This document shows positions 1 to 54,944 of a DNA stretch of 64,000 bases, in pieces. The notes beneath the pieces are model-generated. The model saw only the letters and a program-made list of their open reading frames with translations. It was not told the origin of the DNA and did not search any database. This DNA comes from Lamellibrachia satsuma (lineage: Eukaryota > Annelida > Polychaeta > Sabellida > Siboglinidae): NCBI GenBank assembly GCA_033239005.1, contig BSQZ01000095.1, forward strand, positions 1,501,867-1,565,866, read 5' to 3'. Position 1 is the stretch's first letter. Each line of letters begins with the position of its first letter. The translations under genes and the position numbers were made by a program.

Positions 1-88
1 CGTGAATGATGCATTAAATTTGTGACATATGTAATTGACAATTGCTCATACATTTTATAACAGTTGTGTGATGATGTTTGCCGTTCAG

Positions 89-18450
<18,362 letters not shown>

Positions 18451-20055
18451 ACAGTCGAATCATCCAGTGAGACGGAAACTTACAGGATGCTCATAGAGAC
18501 AGTACTCATCCTGAAGAGAACGGGCACAGTGTAAATTTCCCCTAGTGCCACTGTGTGCATGTCTACCTGGGCAACAGTCTAATACCTCCTCATGGCTGGA
18601 GGGTGTTAATGTACACAGGAATTATCATCTTGCGAGATCTCAATGTAGTTGTGGCAGGTCTTCGAGACGTGTTTCCTGTGAAATGTCCCGACTGTCTTGT
18701 CCTGTCAAGGCAGGGTTTAAAGATGTCATCTTGTTCTTTGCCACGTTCTGTGGCTTCGTACATAGAAATGCATAGGTGTCGCTGATATCAAAGCCTAGCA
18801 AAGCATGTGCGTTTGAAGCAAGCGGTAGAGCCTGCGACCCTTTGTGTGGCTGTTCCTACGATCTTCTCGATACAGTGCAAAGATGATCTGATAAGAAGTT
18901 ACTGGATATGCGGATATGAAGATGTTTGTTATCGCCTTTAATTTTTACCCAGATACTTTTGTATGTCAGTGTCTGATAGTTATGAGTGAGACTAATTGCT
19001 GTAGCCAAACGAACTGTGCAGGATTCAGGCAGCTAGTTAGTTGAATGACAAGAAAAAGGATAGTTAGTGTACAGTGTTTTAGTCAGGAATTACAGTTATG
19101 CAGGGAGTATAGTATGTTCAGATGTCTCTTCACAGTGAGTCAATGTTCTGTTGTGTTTCAGCCACAATGTGAGTCAAACGTAGGGTTTAGAAGATGTAGA
19201 ATTAAAGGGTGTCTGAGATTAATTCTTGTGAATCTATACCCGAGAATTGGGAAGTGAAGATATCTGCTCTGTTTTCTTTACAGCAGTCAGATTAATTACA
19301 GCAATGAGAATCCCCGCGATTTATTGAAATTCTATATTTTGGGTCCAAGGTTGAGCTGTTGTTGAAGGCTAGCATTAGAGTTTGTGGGAGTACCGTAGGG
19401 ATGAACCCTGTCGTTTTATTAACATATAATGTCTATCTGATTGGCCAATATGCACCTACTGTCGTAGACGGAAAATTAACGAATAATGTGTAACTTTTGT
19501 ATGTTACATAAGCGTTACTACTACAGAAAGCTAACAATTGTCCATGGTTCAATTATATCATATCCATGGGAAGATAATTATTTGCACATCAAATTTTAAC
19601 TTTGTACTTTCCCTGGACATAATTAGTTAAATGATTTAGTAAGTCGATTGTAGAAAGTTTTACTAGGGCAGTTATCACAACATAAATTTTCTAAAATTGG
19701 TCAAATGCCACCGTCTTCAAATACTATTTAGTTAAAATTACTGACATCTTGCCCCCTCAGTCATTGTCAGACACGTTTGACATGAAAGGTGGAAATGTGC
19801 TCAGCAGGTGGAGCTACTGTGGAGGGTGACACGTGACAAAGTGAACGTCTTCTTACTCGGGCAGTGTTTCCTGTCACACATGTTCACAGAGTTGGTTTCT
19901 CTCGGATCGTAAGCCATGGAAACCTGACTAGTGTTTCATTGTTACTGTTATAAAGATAGAAATCATTACTCTTTAAGAAGGTAGTTGTGATTGTTGTTTT
20001 GTACGTTTTAGTGTCATAAGAAAATACCAAATAAACTACCTGTATATGGCTGTGC
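18451..20055 (+). other. Probable SMC3 3' untranslated region
   Basis: No coding signal follows the TGA. The first clear AATAAA is at 20030-20035, followed by GT-rich sequence, so the 3' UTR would be about 1.6 kb. The end is inferred and an earlier cleavage site using a variant signal is possible. Confidence 0.5.
20030..20035 (+). promoter_or_regulatory. Candidate SMC3 poly(A) signal AATAAA
   Basis: Canonical hexamer about 1.6 kb after the SMC3 stop, followed within 40 bases by tgtatatggctgtgctt and tggtctgt, GT-rich as expected of a downstream element. Confidence 0.5.
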
Positions 20056-20506
20056 TTACTGATTCCAGCTGGTCTGTCACACAGTCTTGGTGTTGATTCT
20101 GCTGCAGTTAGATTACTGTGAGCTGTGACAGTCTACTCTCTTGGTCTAAACACTCGCTACAGACGCCTTTCTCGTGTAGTTCAACTCCACTAAAAACTAT
20201 ATTAAACAATGTGGTACTTGTCTGAGAACCTGTTATGGGAAATTAGGCTGCTTTGAAGTGTCCAATGCACTGGTAGTACGGTACATGTAGGTTCGTGCAT
20301 GGAGATCAAATGAACGGAAAGTGCCTCGAAATGTCATGAACCTGACGGAATCTTGCGCACCACCACACCGCCATCTGGTGGCACAATATACAAAAACTAA
20401 CGTTGTAGCTAGTATACGTTGTATATTTCTGAAGACTGCACAAAAACCGAGCTTCAGAGCAACAATGTATCAGACTCGTCTCGCACAAAGGGCCTGCGCC
20501 GGACTA
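20056..20506. other. Intergenic, nothing recognised
   Basis: Unique-looking sequence between the SMC3 end and a 15-bp repeat. Short ORFs on both strands lack splice or family support. Confidence 0.5.
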
Positions 20507-20617
20507 CACCCATTGACTGTCCATCAACTCACTGTCCATCAACTGATTGCCCATCAACTGACTGTCCATCAACTGATTGCCCATCAACTCACTGTCCATC
20601 AACTGATTGCCCATCAA
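20507..20617. repeat. 15-bp tandem repeat, about 7 copies
   Basis: Alternating units catcaactgattgcc and catcaactgactgtc. Confidence 0.92.
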
Positions 20618-20884
20618 ACGGCAACAATTGAACAAACAAAACTAAATCAACTGAAATGAAATATGAGTCAATGAGTGATGTTACCTGACACCTGGCGGTG
20701 ACAGTCAAGCGATGTCTTTGACGCCAGACTCTAGTTCTCGGCGAGTTCACGAACGCGAGCGAGAGTCGGATAAGCGAGAATAGGACCGGAGTTTGTGTTG
20801 AGACGGTTCATACGAGCGATTGATCGGGCGACACTCACCTTGCCCATGTCAGACCTCAACTAAATGATGTGTGCTAGATAATGC

Positions 20885-20990
20885 AAGGGTCCGCTTTCGA
20901 CTCGCGCCAAGAGCTTTGATGAAATGTCACGATGAGTGCCACACTTGCTGGTAGCGCCGGTCACTGATTGTCCACTGCGTCAAATAATAT
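20885..20990. repeat. Interspersed repeat copy (pair with 43958-44052)
   Basis: The segment with gactcgcgccaagagctttg, then atgtcacgat and gccggtcactgattgtccactgcgt, realigns with gactcgcgccggtcccgaca and tcggtcgctgattggccgctg at 43960. The family is unnamed and the repeat is inferred from these two copies only. The rest of 20618-21748 shows nothing recognisable. Confidence 0.55.
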
Positions 20991-21755
20991 GTTGGGCGAT
21001 GGTCGCTGCCAATTCCAGCGACACAATCGTAGCCAGAAATTGGCACACAAGAGAGCATGTCATTAAAGTTCCAATGTGACGAATATGATTACCCGGAATT
21101 TGTGTAACAGATGAAATTGACTATCAAGCTAACTCAATATATAACTTTTCAATTTATACGAAATATTCGAATAAATATTAAACGTCGATTATATTGACGC
21201 ATAAAATAATATAATATTTAGCACTCTATTGTCGACGAACGGGTACTGCATTCGTGACATCAGCTCTTTCAAGAGGGGGAGGGCGCAGCCACCCGTGCAA
21301 AGGGGTCCGGGGAATGTATTTACTATTCTTGATATTGTGTTTTCCGGGCCATTGCGTGGTGCAAGTTTGCTCAGGTGGATGATTTGTGAACCACCGTGGA
21401 TAATATCATTATATTAATTAATTACAGGAACACGTTGAAACGTTTAATGTATTAGTCTATTGTACATATGTATGTGGGGTCAGTGTGCGTCAGTCAGTAG
21501 CAGTTCAATGGGCGCTCAGAGGATTAATGAAAAGAATCCTTCTTGGGTGCTTCCATTTTACTTGTCAATAATTGTTTGGATGTCGACTTTGATGTCCTTG
21601 AGTACCTGAAGTAGCACCAACGCCTTGAGGCGATCCTGGTGCATGGCACAGGGGGCGTAGGGGCGCATCAAGCGTATGGTAATGTCATATATTTGACAGC
21701 AGAGCGGCATGCCATAAATATAACAGCATGGAGGGGTAAACTTCCCGGATGACAG

Positions 21756-22530
21756 CGAGGGTCACTATGAGCGGGGTCACTATGAGCGGGGTCACTATGA
21801 GTGGGGTCACTGCGAGCGGGGTCACTATGAGCGGGGTCACTGTGAGCGGGGTCACTATGAGCGGGGTCTCTATGAGCGGGGTCACTGTGAGCGGGGTCAC
21901 TATGAGCGGGGTCACTGTGAGCGCGGTCACTGTGAGCGGGGTCACTGTGAGCGGGGTCTCTATGAGCGTGGTCACTGTGAGCGGGGTCACTATGAGCGGA
22001 GTCACTGTGAGCGGGGTCACTGTGAGCGGGGTCACTATGAGCGGGTCACTATGAGCGGGGTCACTATGAGCGGGGTCACTGTGAACGGGGTCACTGTGAA
22101 CGGGGTCACTGTGAGCGGGGTCACTGTGAGCGGGGTCACTGTGAGCTGGGTCTCTATGAGCGGGGTCACTATGAGCGGGGTCACTGTGAGCGGGGTCACT
22201 GTGAGCGGGGTCTCTATGAGCGGGGTCACTGTGAGCGGGGTCACTGTGAGCGGGGTCACCATGAGCGGGTCACCATGAGCGGGGTCACTATGAGCGGGGT
22301 CACTGTGAGCGGGGTCACTGTGAGCGGGGTCACTATGAGCGGGTCACTATGAGCGGGGTCACTATGAGCGGGGTCGCTGTGAACGGGGTCACTGTGAACG
22401 GTGTCACTGTGAACGGGGTCACTGTGAGCGGGGTCACTGTGAGCGGGGTCTCTGAGCGGGGTCACTATGAGCGGGGTCACTGTGAGCGGGGTCACTGTGA
22501 GCGGGGTCACTATGAGCGGGGTCGCTGTGA
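21756..22530. repeat. 15-bp minisatellite, about 51 copies
   Basis: The unit is gagcggggtcactrt. Each unit carries a short dyad (gtga...tcac). Because it is 15 bp long, ORFs run through on both strands; I treat these as artefacts. Occasional 14- or 12-bp units shift the frame. Confidence 0.96.
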
Positions 22531-22539
22531 GCTATGCTT

Positions 22540-23560
22540 TTAAGCCAAGTAAGTCATGGTTTACCTGTCAAAACACTACGTTGAACAGAGGTCGGAGCCG
22601 AATCAGGGGAAGAGAAGAGGGACTCTAAACGGCTAATCAGATGGGATTGATTTTGAGGGGCCTGGTACGAGTGAATCACTTGTACCTTGGTTAATCCTGC
22701 ACTGCCTCTGATGGCTGCAAAGGCCGATTTTGGTGCTGGACAAGATCTACCGCGACGGTTGCACACGAGGGCCTGCCCGGTATCAGGGGCAGGACATGTC
22801 CGTGAGAGACTTTTTATTCCTTCATATTTTCTCGTCACTGGCTTCCTGCCCTTCCATTTCAACGTCACATGCAGTGTTACGAGCGTAAGTCCGCCAGCTG
22901 ACCCTGTCTTGAGCTTTTCCGACCAAGGATTGAGGATCAGTACCTGGTGTGGTCATTAACTGTTCTTGTAGCGCTAGCGAGATGTACCCCTTAACGCTTT
23001 TCAGTTCCCAAAAGAAGATTACTTTGGAAATGCGGTCATCTGATATGCGGTCAACATAACCTTCCCAGCGAAGTTGATATGATAACAATATGCAGTAGAA
23101 ATATGATAATCATAGATGAGCGTGTCAACAACTTCATGCCTATGACTATGTACTACGTACTACATACAATGTATGTAGTGTTAAATGCAATGGCATACAT
23201 TATGTAACCATACACCTGTCTAGTGTCAATGTGACAACAGTGTACTCAGTTTTGACAAAGTGGTTCTTGAAAGAAAAAGTAAAATATTTCTTATTTCCAA
23301 CATTGGCTTTACAGTAATCCAAACATACTATGAATTAGAGCTTAGTGTTATTATCACTAGCTAATCTACCCCTGACTCTTACAAACGCCTTCGTCCGGTC
23401 AGCAGTGATGTTCTACAATTAATTGTTCTGGAAGAAAACGGCGGGTTGAGATTTTCACTCGTTGACGCGTCTCAAACAAGAACACGTTAAGAAGCGGATG
23501 AGCAGGTCCTTGCGATGTCGTCACAGACGCGCGGCAACGTAACGAGCACGCCAGAAGACG
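22540..23560. other. Upstream region of the 23606 gene, nothing recognised
   Basis: Mixed-composition DNA with no repeat family I recognise. The last 100 bases are CpG-rich (gacgcgcggcaacgtaacga), fitting a promoter-proximal segment. Confidence 0.4.
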
Positions 23561-23568
23561 TAACGTGA

Positions 23569-23576
23569 TGACGTAA
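23569..23576 (+). promoter_or_regulatory. CRE/ATF-like site TGACGTAA
   Basis: An octamer matching the CREB/ATF half of known consensus, 29 bases before the proposed start codon. Another acgtaacg motif lies at 23536-23543. Suggestive only. Confidence 0.3.
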
Positions 23577-23605
23577 GTGTTCGTAAATATGGAACTTTTG
23601 TCAAT

Positions 23606-36665
<13,060 letters not shown>

Positions 36666-36669
36666 GTAA

Positions 36670-37890
36670 GACATTCTACTAAAAATTAAGCCTAGCTTAC
36701 TACAACCGGAAGTGACGTCTGAAGTGGTACCCCAGTACATAATTCAACATAATGAATCATCAGCGTTCGGACCTAATATTGTGCTCAGTAAAATACTGCG
36801 ATGATTACTATGTGTACATCATTTTGGATACTGCTATGCAACGTAGGGAACGTATGACATGAGGGTTTTATATAAAATAGACTTAAGTTAGTCATGTTTG
36901 CGACCTTATGTATTCAGTAGTTTTCAGTCTTTTGTAGGTTGGCGCGAGTTCAAGGGACGCCGAATGAACAATAACATCGCCAGTATCGACGTATGCAGTG
37001 TTTCTTCCGTTTGGTTGCCTTGACATAACATTCCAAAGGGACAACTAATGTTACTAAAGCAGTTTGGCCAGTGCGGCGTCGGTTTCGAAACGACCACCCC
37101 AACGGGCGCAAGCCATGAACTGAGCATGTAGAGATATATATGCGGTTTGGTGTTCGTCTATCGACAAAGCACAGATAACTCAGTAGTCATTAGCTGATCG
37201 TGGATCAGAATAATGACGCCACGTTGACAGCACTGAGCGTGAAACCGTGGGACGTTTGGCCCACGAGCAGATGTTGAACTGTGCCATGCCATGGCAAAGA
37301 GCCGCTTCGATTTCGTTCTTCTTGTGTCAGGAACAGTAATCTTTTGAACAGATTGTTTTGTTCAGTAGGGACATATAATTATAATAATGTGTTTACTATC
37401 TTTAACAAGTTACTTAGTGCAGGGTATACAGTATATGTGTGTGCATGTATAAACTACTACAAACAGGTTTACAGTGTTCTGTAGACAAGATAAAAAACAT
37501 AAATAAAATATATGCGCGTCTTGAAATCGCCAATACCTAAAGTGGAAATAAAAGCAAAGATGGGAGTTGAATACGGCGGAGAAGACATCAGTTGCCGTGG
37601 CGCTAAAACACATAGTTTGGTGGCGGTATTGTGTTGGTTTATAACTGCCAAAACAACAGTTTATATAGCATTAATTTGCCGACATTACAACCGATAGGGC
37701 ATCAGCTTCCGCACCAGTGATGTGATTATTCAATAACCGGCAGAACATAAATTTGAATAGCAGTAATGTGGCGTGTTTGCAACACTTCCGACACCGATCG
37801 GACGATACATCCTCCGATTGTCTGTCGACAAATGATGGAACTGTCGTCTTAACGGCTTCATCAGTCACTACCTCTGGACTGGTCATATTT
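36670..37890. other. No supported gene
   Basis: Short ORFs only. A segment around 37505-37600 is open on both strands (KVEIKAKMGVEYGGEDIS on +) but has no clear splice context. Confidence 0.4.
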
Positions 37891-37893
37891 TAG

Positions 37894-37972
37894 GTCATCG
37901 CGTTCTTGCCGTCAGACTTTGGATTTCGATATAGAGCTACACACAGATGTCAAATTGTTATACTACCGATAG
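37894..37972 (+). CDS. Possible terminal exon of the + strand gene
   Basis: The acceptor is gtcatattttag. In phase with 36665 it reads TSSRSCRQTLDFDIELHTDV, then KLLYYR and TAG. A second frame stays open to 38088 with a hydrophobic stretch, so the frame choice rests on phase alone. It would be convergent with the GPCR. Confidence 0.28.
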
Positions 37973-38095
37973 ACGAGTGGCTTCCTGTTTATCAACTTGC
38001 CTTCGATACTGTGTTAATCTGGATGGTCGTCTTGTTAAGCATTGTCAAATATACTTTAATACATTGTAAGTCGAGAGTTGTGCTCTAAATACACT

Positions 38096-49304
<11,209 letters not shown>

Positions 49305-49309
49305 GGTCG

Positions 49310-50050
49310 GTACACACGAGACGAGTTCGACTTATCGATATCTGGCTCTGGGTGGATTAAGGAAGGACGCGGCGCGAGTCGCAGTGACAAGCACATCGGC
49401 CACGGTTGGTTGCTTTGTGGGTCAAGCGCCGGGGGTGTCACAACTGAGTTTGCTACTGACGACCGTTACGTTTCGTAAACTGCATGGAACGTGGGTCGTA
49501 TGTATTTGTTCCCACTTTGACACAAGCCGATTGGACTGTAATATAATAGATACTATTATACATAATATTTCTTTTTTTTATAAATAATTAAGATGGGCTT
49601 GTAAAACGTAATTAAAACAACAGCATGAAATACAAAATAACATAGAATAAAATAAATAAGATTGAAAAAAAATCAAATCAGTCAACTAAGAGCAATATGT
49701 CTATATAAACATCAATATTTTAGCTAGTTTGGCTAAAACATTGCAGCCATGAATTACGCGTACGCCCCAATAAACACGTGTGTATTCAAGGCTGACGTTG
49801 ATACACGTGTATATTGGGTAATCTAGGACAGGGGCAGTGACGGATGTAAATGTGAACCTTTCAGAATAGTCTCACACTGTACTAAGCCACACCAGCCTTC
49901 AGCCGCCGCTGAGCGATCCGAGCTGACAAACTAATAAAACGTAGTGTTATTGTGTGCATTAATTACACAAGACGGTTTCCGTTGAGTGGCACCTTTTGTA
50001 GGCCGATTGACTATGAATATGATGAAACTATGACCATCTTATTATAATCC
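49310..50050. other. Upstream of the GPCR, nothing recognised
   Basis: Possible promoter region of the - strand receptor. No TATA box or family repeat that I can defend. Confidence 0.4.
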
Positions 50051-50056
50051 ACCGTG

Positions 50057-50080
50057 AGTTTAGGGTTAGGGTTAGGGTTA
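50057..50080 (+). repeat. Short interstitial TTAGGG repeat
   Basis: Just over three ttaggg units, next to (TA)n and (ATGT)n (50110-50146). Three units are little above chance. Confidence 0.6.
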
Positions 50081-50108
50081 TATATATATATATAATAATA
50101 TAATTATA

Positions 50109-50141
<33 letters not shown>

Positions 50142-50794
50142 TGTTTGTTTGTAAGCATTTTTGTATGTTATGCTATTCCTCCTATATGCTTTGCATCTCG
50201 GGCGCCAAACTTTCGAGGGTTCATCTGCCACCCCATGGTCGGATTGTCTCAGTTTTATTTTTTCCCGAAATTTACACCGCTATTACCCTTTCTACGAACA
50301 ATGGAATTACTCTTTGTAGTTGATACGTACAACTGTCTGTAACGCTTTGCGAACAACTACTTACAATTGTTGACAGCGTCATGCGTCTTTTCTTCAATTG
50401 TCCCAAGTTACATAATACAAGGGCAAAGCGTCGCTTCACGTTACTGTATTGGGGAATCACCATAACTGCCAGTATTACGTCGCAATTTCGAGAGTTGGAA
50501 AGACGCCATCAACATAATTGACTAGCAGCACCAAGTACCAAGGAATAGGTGGATATTTCTGTGATAATCTTGTGTATCCTGAAATTTGGTAAACTCGACA
50601 TACCAATTTACCCCGTCATGAGGATAGACATTTTTGTTAATGCTATTAATGATCCTGCAACACGTGACAACTGTTGGTATAATTTTGACACATTGCAGGT
50701 CTTAGTGTTAGTCAATGCAAACACACATTTATTGCAGTCATTTTTACGTAAAAGGAAGCGTCTGTTATGTGGATTCCCTGCTGTATGCATGTGC

Positions 50795-51055
50795 CAGCGT
50801 GGGACTCGAACGTAGATCCTCAGTCGAGACGACTCGGGTTCGAATCTTCTTGCTGCCGTTTCGAAGTTTGACAATTTCGTTCATCCCACGTTGCCACAGT
50901 TCACTCAACTGTATAAGTGAGTACCTGGCTACAGACATAGGTGGATATCTGAACGAAACAGATCTGCCCGGGGGTGAAGTGTAAAGGAACAGGTCTGCCA
51001 GGGAGTGAAATGTAAAGCCCTTTGAACAGTCATTGGGACTGGATACCACTTCATG
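50795..51055 (+). mobile_element. tRNA-derived SINE, family A (fuller copy)
   Basis: The head has an intact box B, gggttcgaatc (50837-50847), after cctcagtcgagacgactc. The body ttgctgccgtttcgaagttt, gacaatttcgttcatcccac, gttgcc matches 24905-24960. The 3' part reads tgagtacctggctacagaca, a short gccaggga-type internal repeat, and the tail gccctttgaacagtcattgg, also found at 7501-7536. Confidence 0.78.
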
Positions 51056-51075
51056 CAATAACATACCTTTACATT

Positions 51076-51530
51076 TGCCTGATGCATACCCTGTCAGACC
51101 TGGGTTGATTCCCGGCTGTATATATGTGCCTGATGCATACTCTGTCATATCTGGGTTGATTCCCGGCTGTTTGTATGTGCCTGACGCCTACCCTGTCAGA
51201 CCTGGGCTGATTCCCGGCTGTATACATGTGCCTGATGCCTACCCCGTCAGACCTGAGCTGATTCCTAACTGTATATATGTGCCTGATGCCTACTCCGTCA
51301 GACCTGGGCTGATTCCTGGCTGTTTGTATGTGCCTGACGCCTACTCCGTCAGACCTGGGCTGATTCCCGGCTGTATACATGTGCCTGATGCCTACTCCGC
51401 CAGACCTGGGCTGATTCCCGGCTGTATATATGTGCCTGATGCCTATTCCGCCAGACCTGGGCTGATTCCCGGCTGTTTGTATGTGGCTGACGTCTACCCT
51501 GTCAGACCTGGGCTGATTCCTTGTAAGCGA
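51076..51530. repeat. 51-bp minisatellite, 9 copies, open on both strands
   Basis: Unit of 51 bp (17 codons): DAYPVRPGLIPGCIYVP on +, and a His-Ile/Ala-Gly-Asn-Gln-Pro-Arg-Ser type unit on -. It starts straight after the SINE tail. With no splice or homology support I call it a repeat, not a gene. Confidence 0.93.
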
Positions 51531-51534
51531 AACC

Positions 51535-52520
51535 GATTCCAATTTCAAAACACTTTTTGAATCCGATTCTGATTCCTGTCCCACCCGCCATATGACAATT
51601 AATTCCGATTCCATCCGAATCAAGTTTCTGTTGTTATGACCAGTCACCTTTTTTAAGCAATAGGATATATGCCATTGTGTAACGTTATTCACTGGAAGTA
51701 AACTCTTTAAAAACGATAATGTTTTATACATATCCGTATAAGTCTGTATAAGTTTGATGTATATTAAAAAATAGTTTACAAATTGCTGAGCGTACTCTAG
51801 TCTTCATGTTGTTAAATGTACCAGGTATATGAAGTATGTCCTCCTTGTCATGATGTGCGTAACAATTTAGATCTCAGTTGTATTGCCTATTATTGTTCTA
51901 TCAGTGTATGAGTCGTATCTAGTCGTTTCAATTATGTTCAAAGCACATAGTTGTTATATAAACCAATGTCCAACTATGTTTGATTTAGAAGCTTAAACTT
52001 TGTATACAACACCTGTTGATAGTAGTCGGTCTTCAGTACTGGACATAGCCATAATATTTCCCTGTTGGGACCACTATTGCTCGAATTATAGTTATTTTAC
52101 AAGTCTCAACAATAAAATGGACTGAAACGAAAAAACTAAATGTAGACGTATTATATGTTCAAGGCCAACATTACATTTCGTTCGAGTAAACATTAGCGAA
52201 TATTGAATCACCGTTTATTTAAATCGATTCAATTCAATTGCGCATAAGTTAGTGTTAATAAAAAAATGCTCAGCGCTCACTCAATTGCGATAATTACCGT
52301 CACGCCGGTGAATCAGCTGAAATGTGTCGGTTAGCGGCGGGGAGTGTTTGTGTTCGGTGACTGACTGGTGCAACTCGCAGCAAGTTTATTGTGGTGGCTA
52401 GTAAACTAAATGGACTGTTACTAGTCTGCCATTGACGCGGTATCGGTGTCGTCGTCTCCGTGGTAGCAGTAACGTTGAACGTCTTAAGATGCCATATTGG
52501 CATGACGTTTTTTAACTTAA
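51535..52520. other. Nothing recognised
   Basis: AT-rich DNA, with a few gattccgattc-type degenerate repeats at the left edge (51545-51615). Confidence 0.5.
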
Positions 52521-52524
52521 AATT

Positions 52525-52612
52525 AAAATTGTCTGTCTAAGTGTGACTTTATAAGTACAACTAAAAATATGCATTAGGTGAGACTCAAACACGCGCTGCC
52601 TGCTTAATAATG
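52525..52612 (-). mobile_element. tRNA-derived SINE, family B, partial copy
   Basis: The reverse complement has a box-B-like gtttgagtc, then atgcatatttttagttgtac and ttataaagtcacacttagac. It shares this body with the copy at 52905-53016. Confidence 0.55.
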
Positions 52613-52639
52613 TAATGCGTACATATAATGTGTGTGTTT

Positions 52640-52676
52640 ATGTGTGTTTGTATGTGTGTGTGTGTGTGTGTGTTGT

Positions 52677-52768
<92 letters not shown>

Positions 52769-52838
52769 TTGCGTGTGCGTGTGCGTGTGCGTGCGCGTGC
52801 GCGTGTGCGTGCGCCTGCGCGTGCGCGTGTGCGCGCAT
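52640..52838. repeat. (TG)n / (GCGTGT)n microsatellite between two SINE B copies
   Basis: About 45 TG units, then gcgtgtgcgtgcgc variants. Confidence 0.95.
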
Positions 52839-52904
52839 TATGTTGATGAGCATTGATAAACTTAAAAAGATTTTGTGCAAATTGTGTGATGTTATTTTAT
52901 TTTA

Positions 52905-53016
52905 AAAATGTATATCTAAGTGTGACTTTATAAGTACAACTAACATAGATGCATTAGACGGGAATTGCACACGCGCTGTCCGTGTGACAGGCAAACATTC
53001 TACCGCTGAGCCATTC
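52905..53016 (-). mobile_element. tRNA-derived SINE, family B (box A and box B)
   Basis: The reverse complement begins tggctcagcggtagaatgtt, a perfect box A match (tggctcagcgg). Then gcctgtcacacgg resembles an Asp(GTC)-type anticodon arm, and gtgcaattc matches box B at eight of nine positions. A body shared with 52525-52612 follows. Confidence 0.65.
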
Positions 53017-54254
53017 AATTTCATTCAATTACGTAATCGTATATTAATGTCAGTCATAACCGACAGGTGGCACAACCCACCCTCGAGAAAACGGCTAGTT
53101 TACAGAAACGCGGAAAAATCGATGAAACGGTGAGTTTGTAGATACGCGGAAACATTGAGAAAATGGCGAGTATTGCTGACGATGTCATGTTATGGGCTTC
53201 ATACTAATGGCCTATGCTCGCCAGGGAGTGAAAAAGCTTAAGTCAAACACTCAACACGCCACATGCATCAAATCAGACAATTAACGGTATCGGCTGTGCT
53301 CGTACATCAGAGTTACAATGTTTTTTTGTATGTTTAACATCGTGTAAGTTACTGAAGATCAGTAAAATAATAGGGTAATATAAATGTAATGTCACACTCG
53401 AGTCACACTCGAGTCACACTCGAGTCACACTCGAGTCACCCAGTTTCGTGAATTGCGACTGCCTAATTTTCCCACTAAAAGTTACTGCAGACAAGCCACA
53501 ACAATCATGGCGACTTGTGAACCCTGATGACTCGAGACCTAAGTTGGACTTGGAGGTCATTGACTTGCGACTTGACTTGACTTGAACTGACTTGCCAGCT
53601 TGTGATTTACAAGTAAGTCTGCCAATCTGCTCGATTCGTTAATCCAACCAGGGCATTTGGAAATCAAAGTGACACGACTGTATTCGATTACTAAAAGTAC
53701 GACCGTAATCGTCCACCGTGTTCCTGCTTAGCTGGTGAAGTTCACGCATTTCAGGATTTGTTCTGTTCTCATGTTTCAAAATAATCGCATACATGCGCGT
53801 CTACCATATCCATTACATCCGGAGTCTCGGTGTTGACGTAACATCACAACATTAAGCAAGAACACGAGACATGTAGTAATTAAACATCGCTTTTACGTCA
53901 TCTGTTTGTGTGTGAACATTATACGAGTAATGGTCACAAATACTACTAAATCGTTGTTCGTTTGTAACTTATTATAACCAGAACAATTATTGCGATGAAA
54001 GGGACCGCTATTGTATGCACCTTTCGAAGTGATATGTCATACGAACAAAACAGTGGTTTAGATTTCTCTGGTGACGTTTCCCGATTAATTTGCGTGTGCA
54101 TACATGTGTGCGTGCGTGCGTGCGTGCTTGTATGTGTATAGGACACAACGACTGCAATAAATAAGTTTACCTTATGTTTAGAAATATACCGAAGTAAAAT
54201 TACTATATTATAATTATGTATAGCGGTGTCACTGATAAACGTGGGTCAGTGTTT
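53017..54254. other. Nothing recognised apart from a short repeat
   Basis: gtcacactcgagtcacactc repeats at 53393-53440. A gacttgactt run lies near 53570. Confidence 0.5.
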
Positions 54255-54546
54255 GGTCAACACGGCGGAATTGCAGCTGGTCAACACAGCGGAATTGCAG
54301 CTGGTCAACACGGCGGAATTGCAGCTGGTCAACACGGCGGAATTGCAGCTGGTCAACACGGCGGAATTGCAGCTGGTCAACACGGCGGAATTGCAGCTGG
54401 TCAACACGGCGGAATTGCAGCTGGTCAACACGGCGGAATTGCAGCTGGTCAACACGGCGGAATTGCAGCTGGTCAACACGGCGGAATTGCAGCTGGTCAA
54501 CACGGAGGAATTGCAGCTGGTCAACACGGCGAAATTGCAGCTGGCC
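54255..54546. repeat. 24-bp minisatellite, 12 copies, grown from a LINE coding edge
   Basis: The unit is ggtcaacacggcggaattgc then agct, 24 bp, near-perfect. On the - strand it continues the LINE frame at its right edge (ARASCNFAVLTSCNSAVL), so the array seems to have started inside that fragment. Confidence 0.93.
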
Positions 54547-54690
54547 CTTGCTTTCTCAATTATAGCCCTTACATCAGTATCTGTTCCTCTTTTTGAGCCC
54601 ACTATGCTTCCTAGATATGTGAATGGTTGAACTTCATATCGTTCTTCTCCATGTAGTGGGATTATAGTGTTGTTCTTGCCTATGATTGTC
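54547..54690 (-). mobile_element. LINE (RTE/jockey-like) ORF2 C-terminal fragment
   Basis: The - strand encodes GEERYEVQPFTYLGSIVGSK, then RGTDTDVRAIIEKARAS. Many LINEs carry FTYLGS...GGTDEDVRARIGKAR here, shortly after the RT domain. Only this scrap remains. Confidence 0.7.
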
Positions 54691-54944
54691 TTTAGTCGTA
54701 AGTAGCATATAGGTGGTTTATGATTGATGCTATTAGGCGTCAGGTACCCGGTGCCACATCCAGTCACATGACCTTCTACGGTGGCGCCTGGCGAATCGTG
54801 TATACACTATTTGAACGCTCCGGTGACCAACTATCCTGTAACGGATATTAACGGAACTAATGTATGTATCAAAAACGTCAAGTATCGCCCAGTGCGTGCT
54901 TCCGATTGCGCATGCGCAACGACCCACTTCGTTACTCACTTTCG

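Noticed and set aside
21685..22543. Val-Thr-Pro-Leu / Ser-Gly-Val-Thr repeat proteins on both strands
   Set aside because: 15-bp minisatellite open in opposite frames, broken by off-length units.
50057..50080. Internal telomere or fusion point
   Set aside because: Only about three TTAGGG units, next to other simple repeats. Too short to argue a fusion.
51033..51731. Repeat-containing protein gene on either strand
   Set aside because: Nine 51-bp units with no splice sites, no start context and no similarity that I can name.
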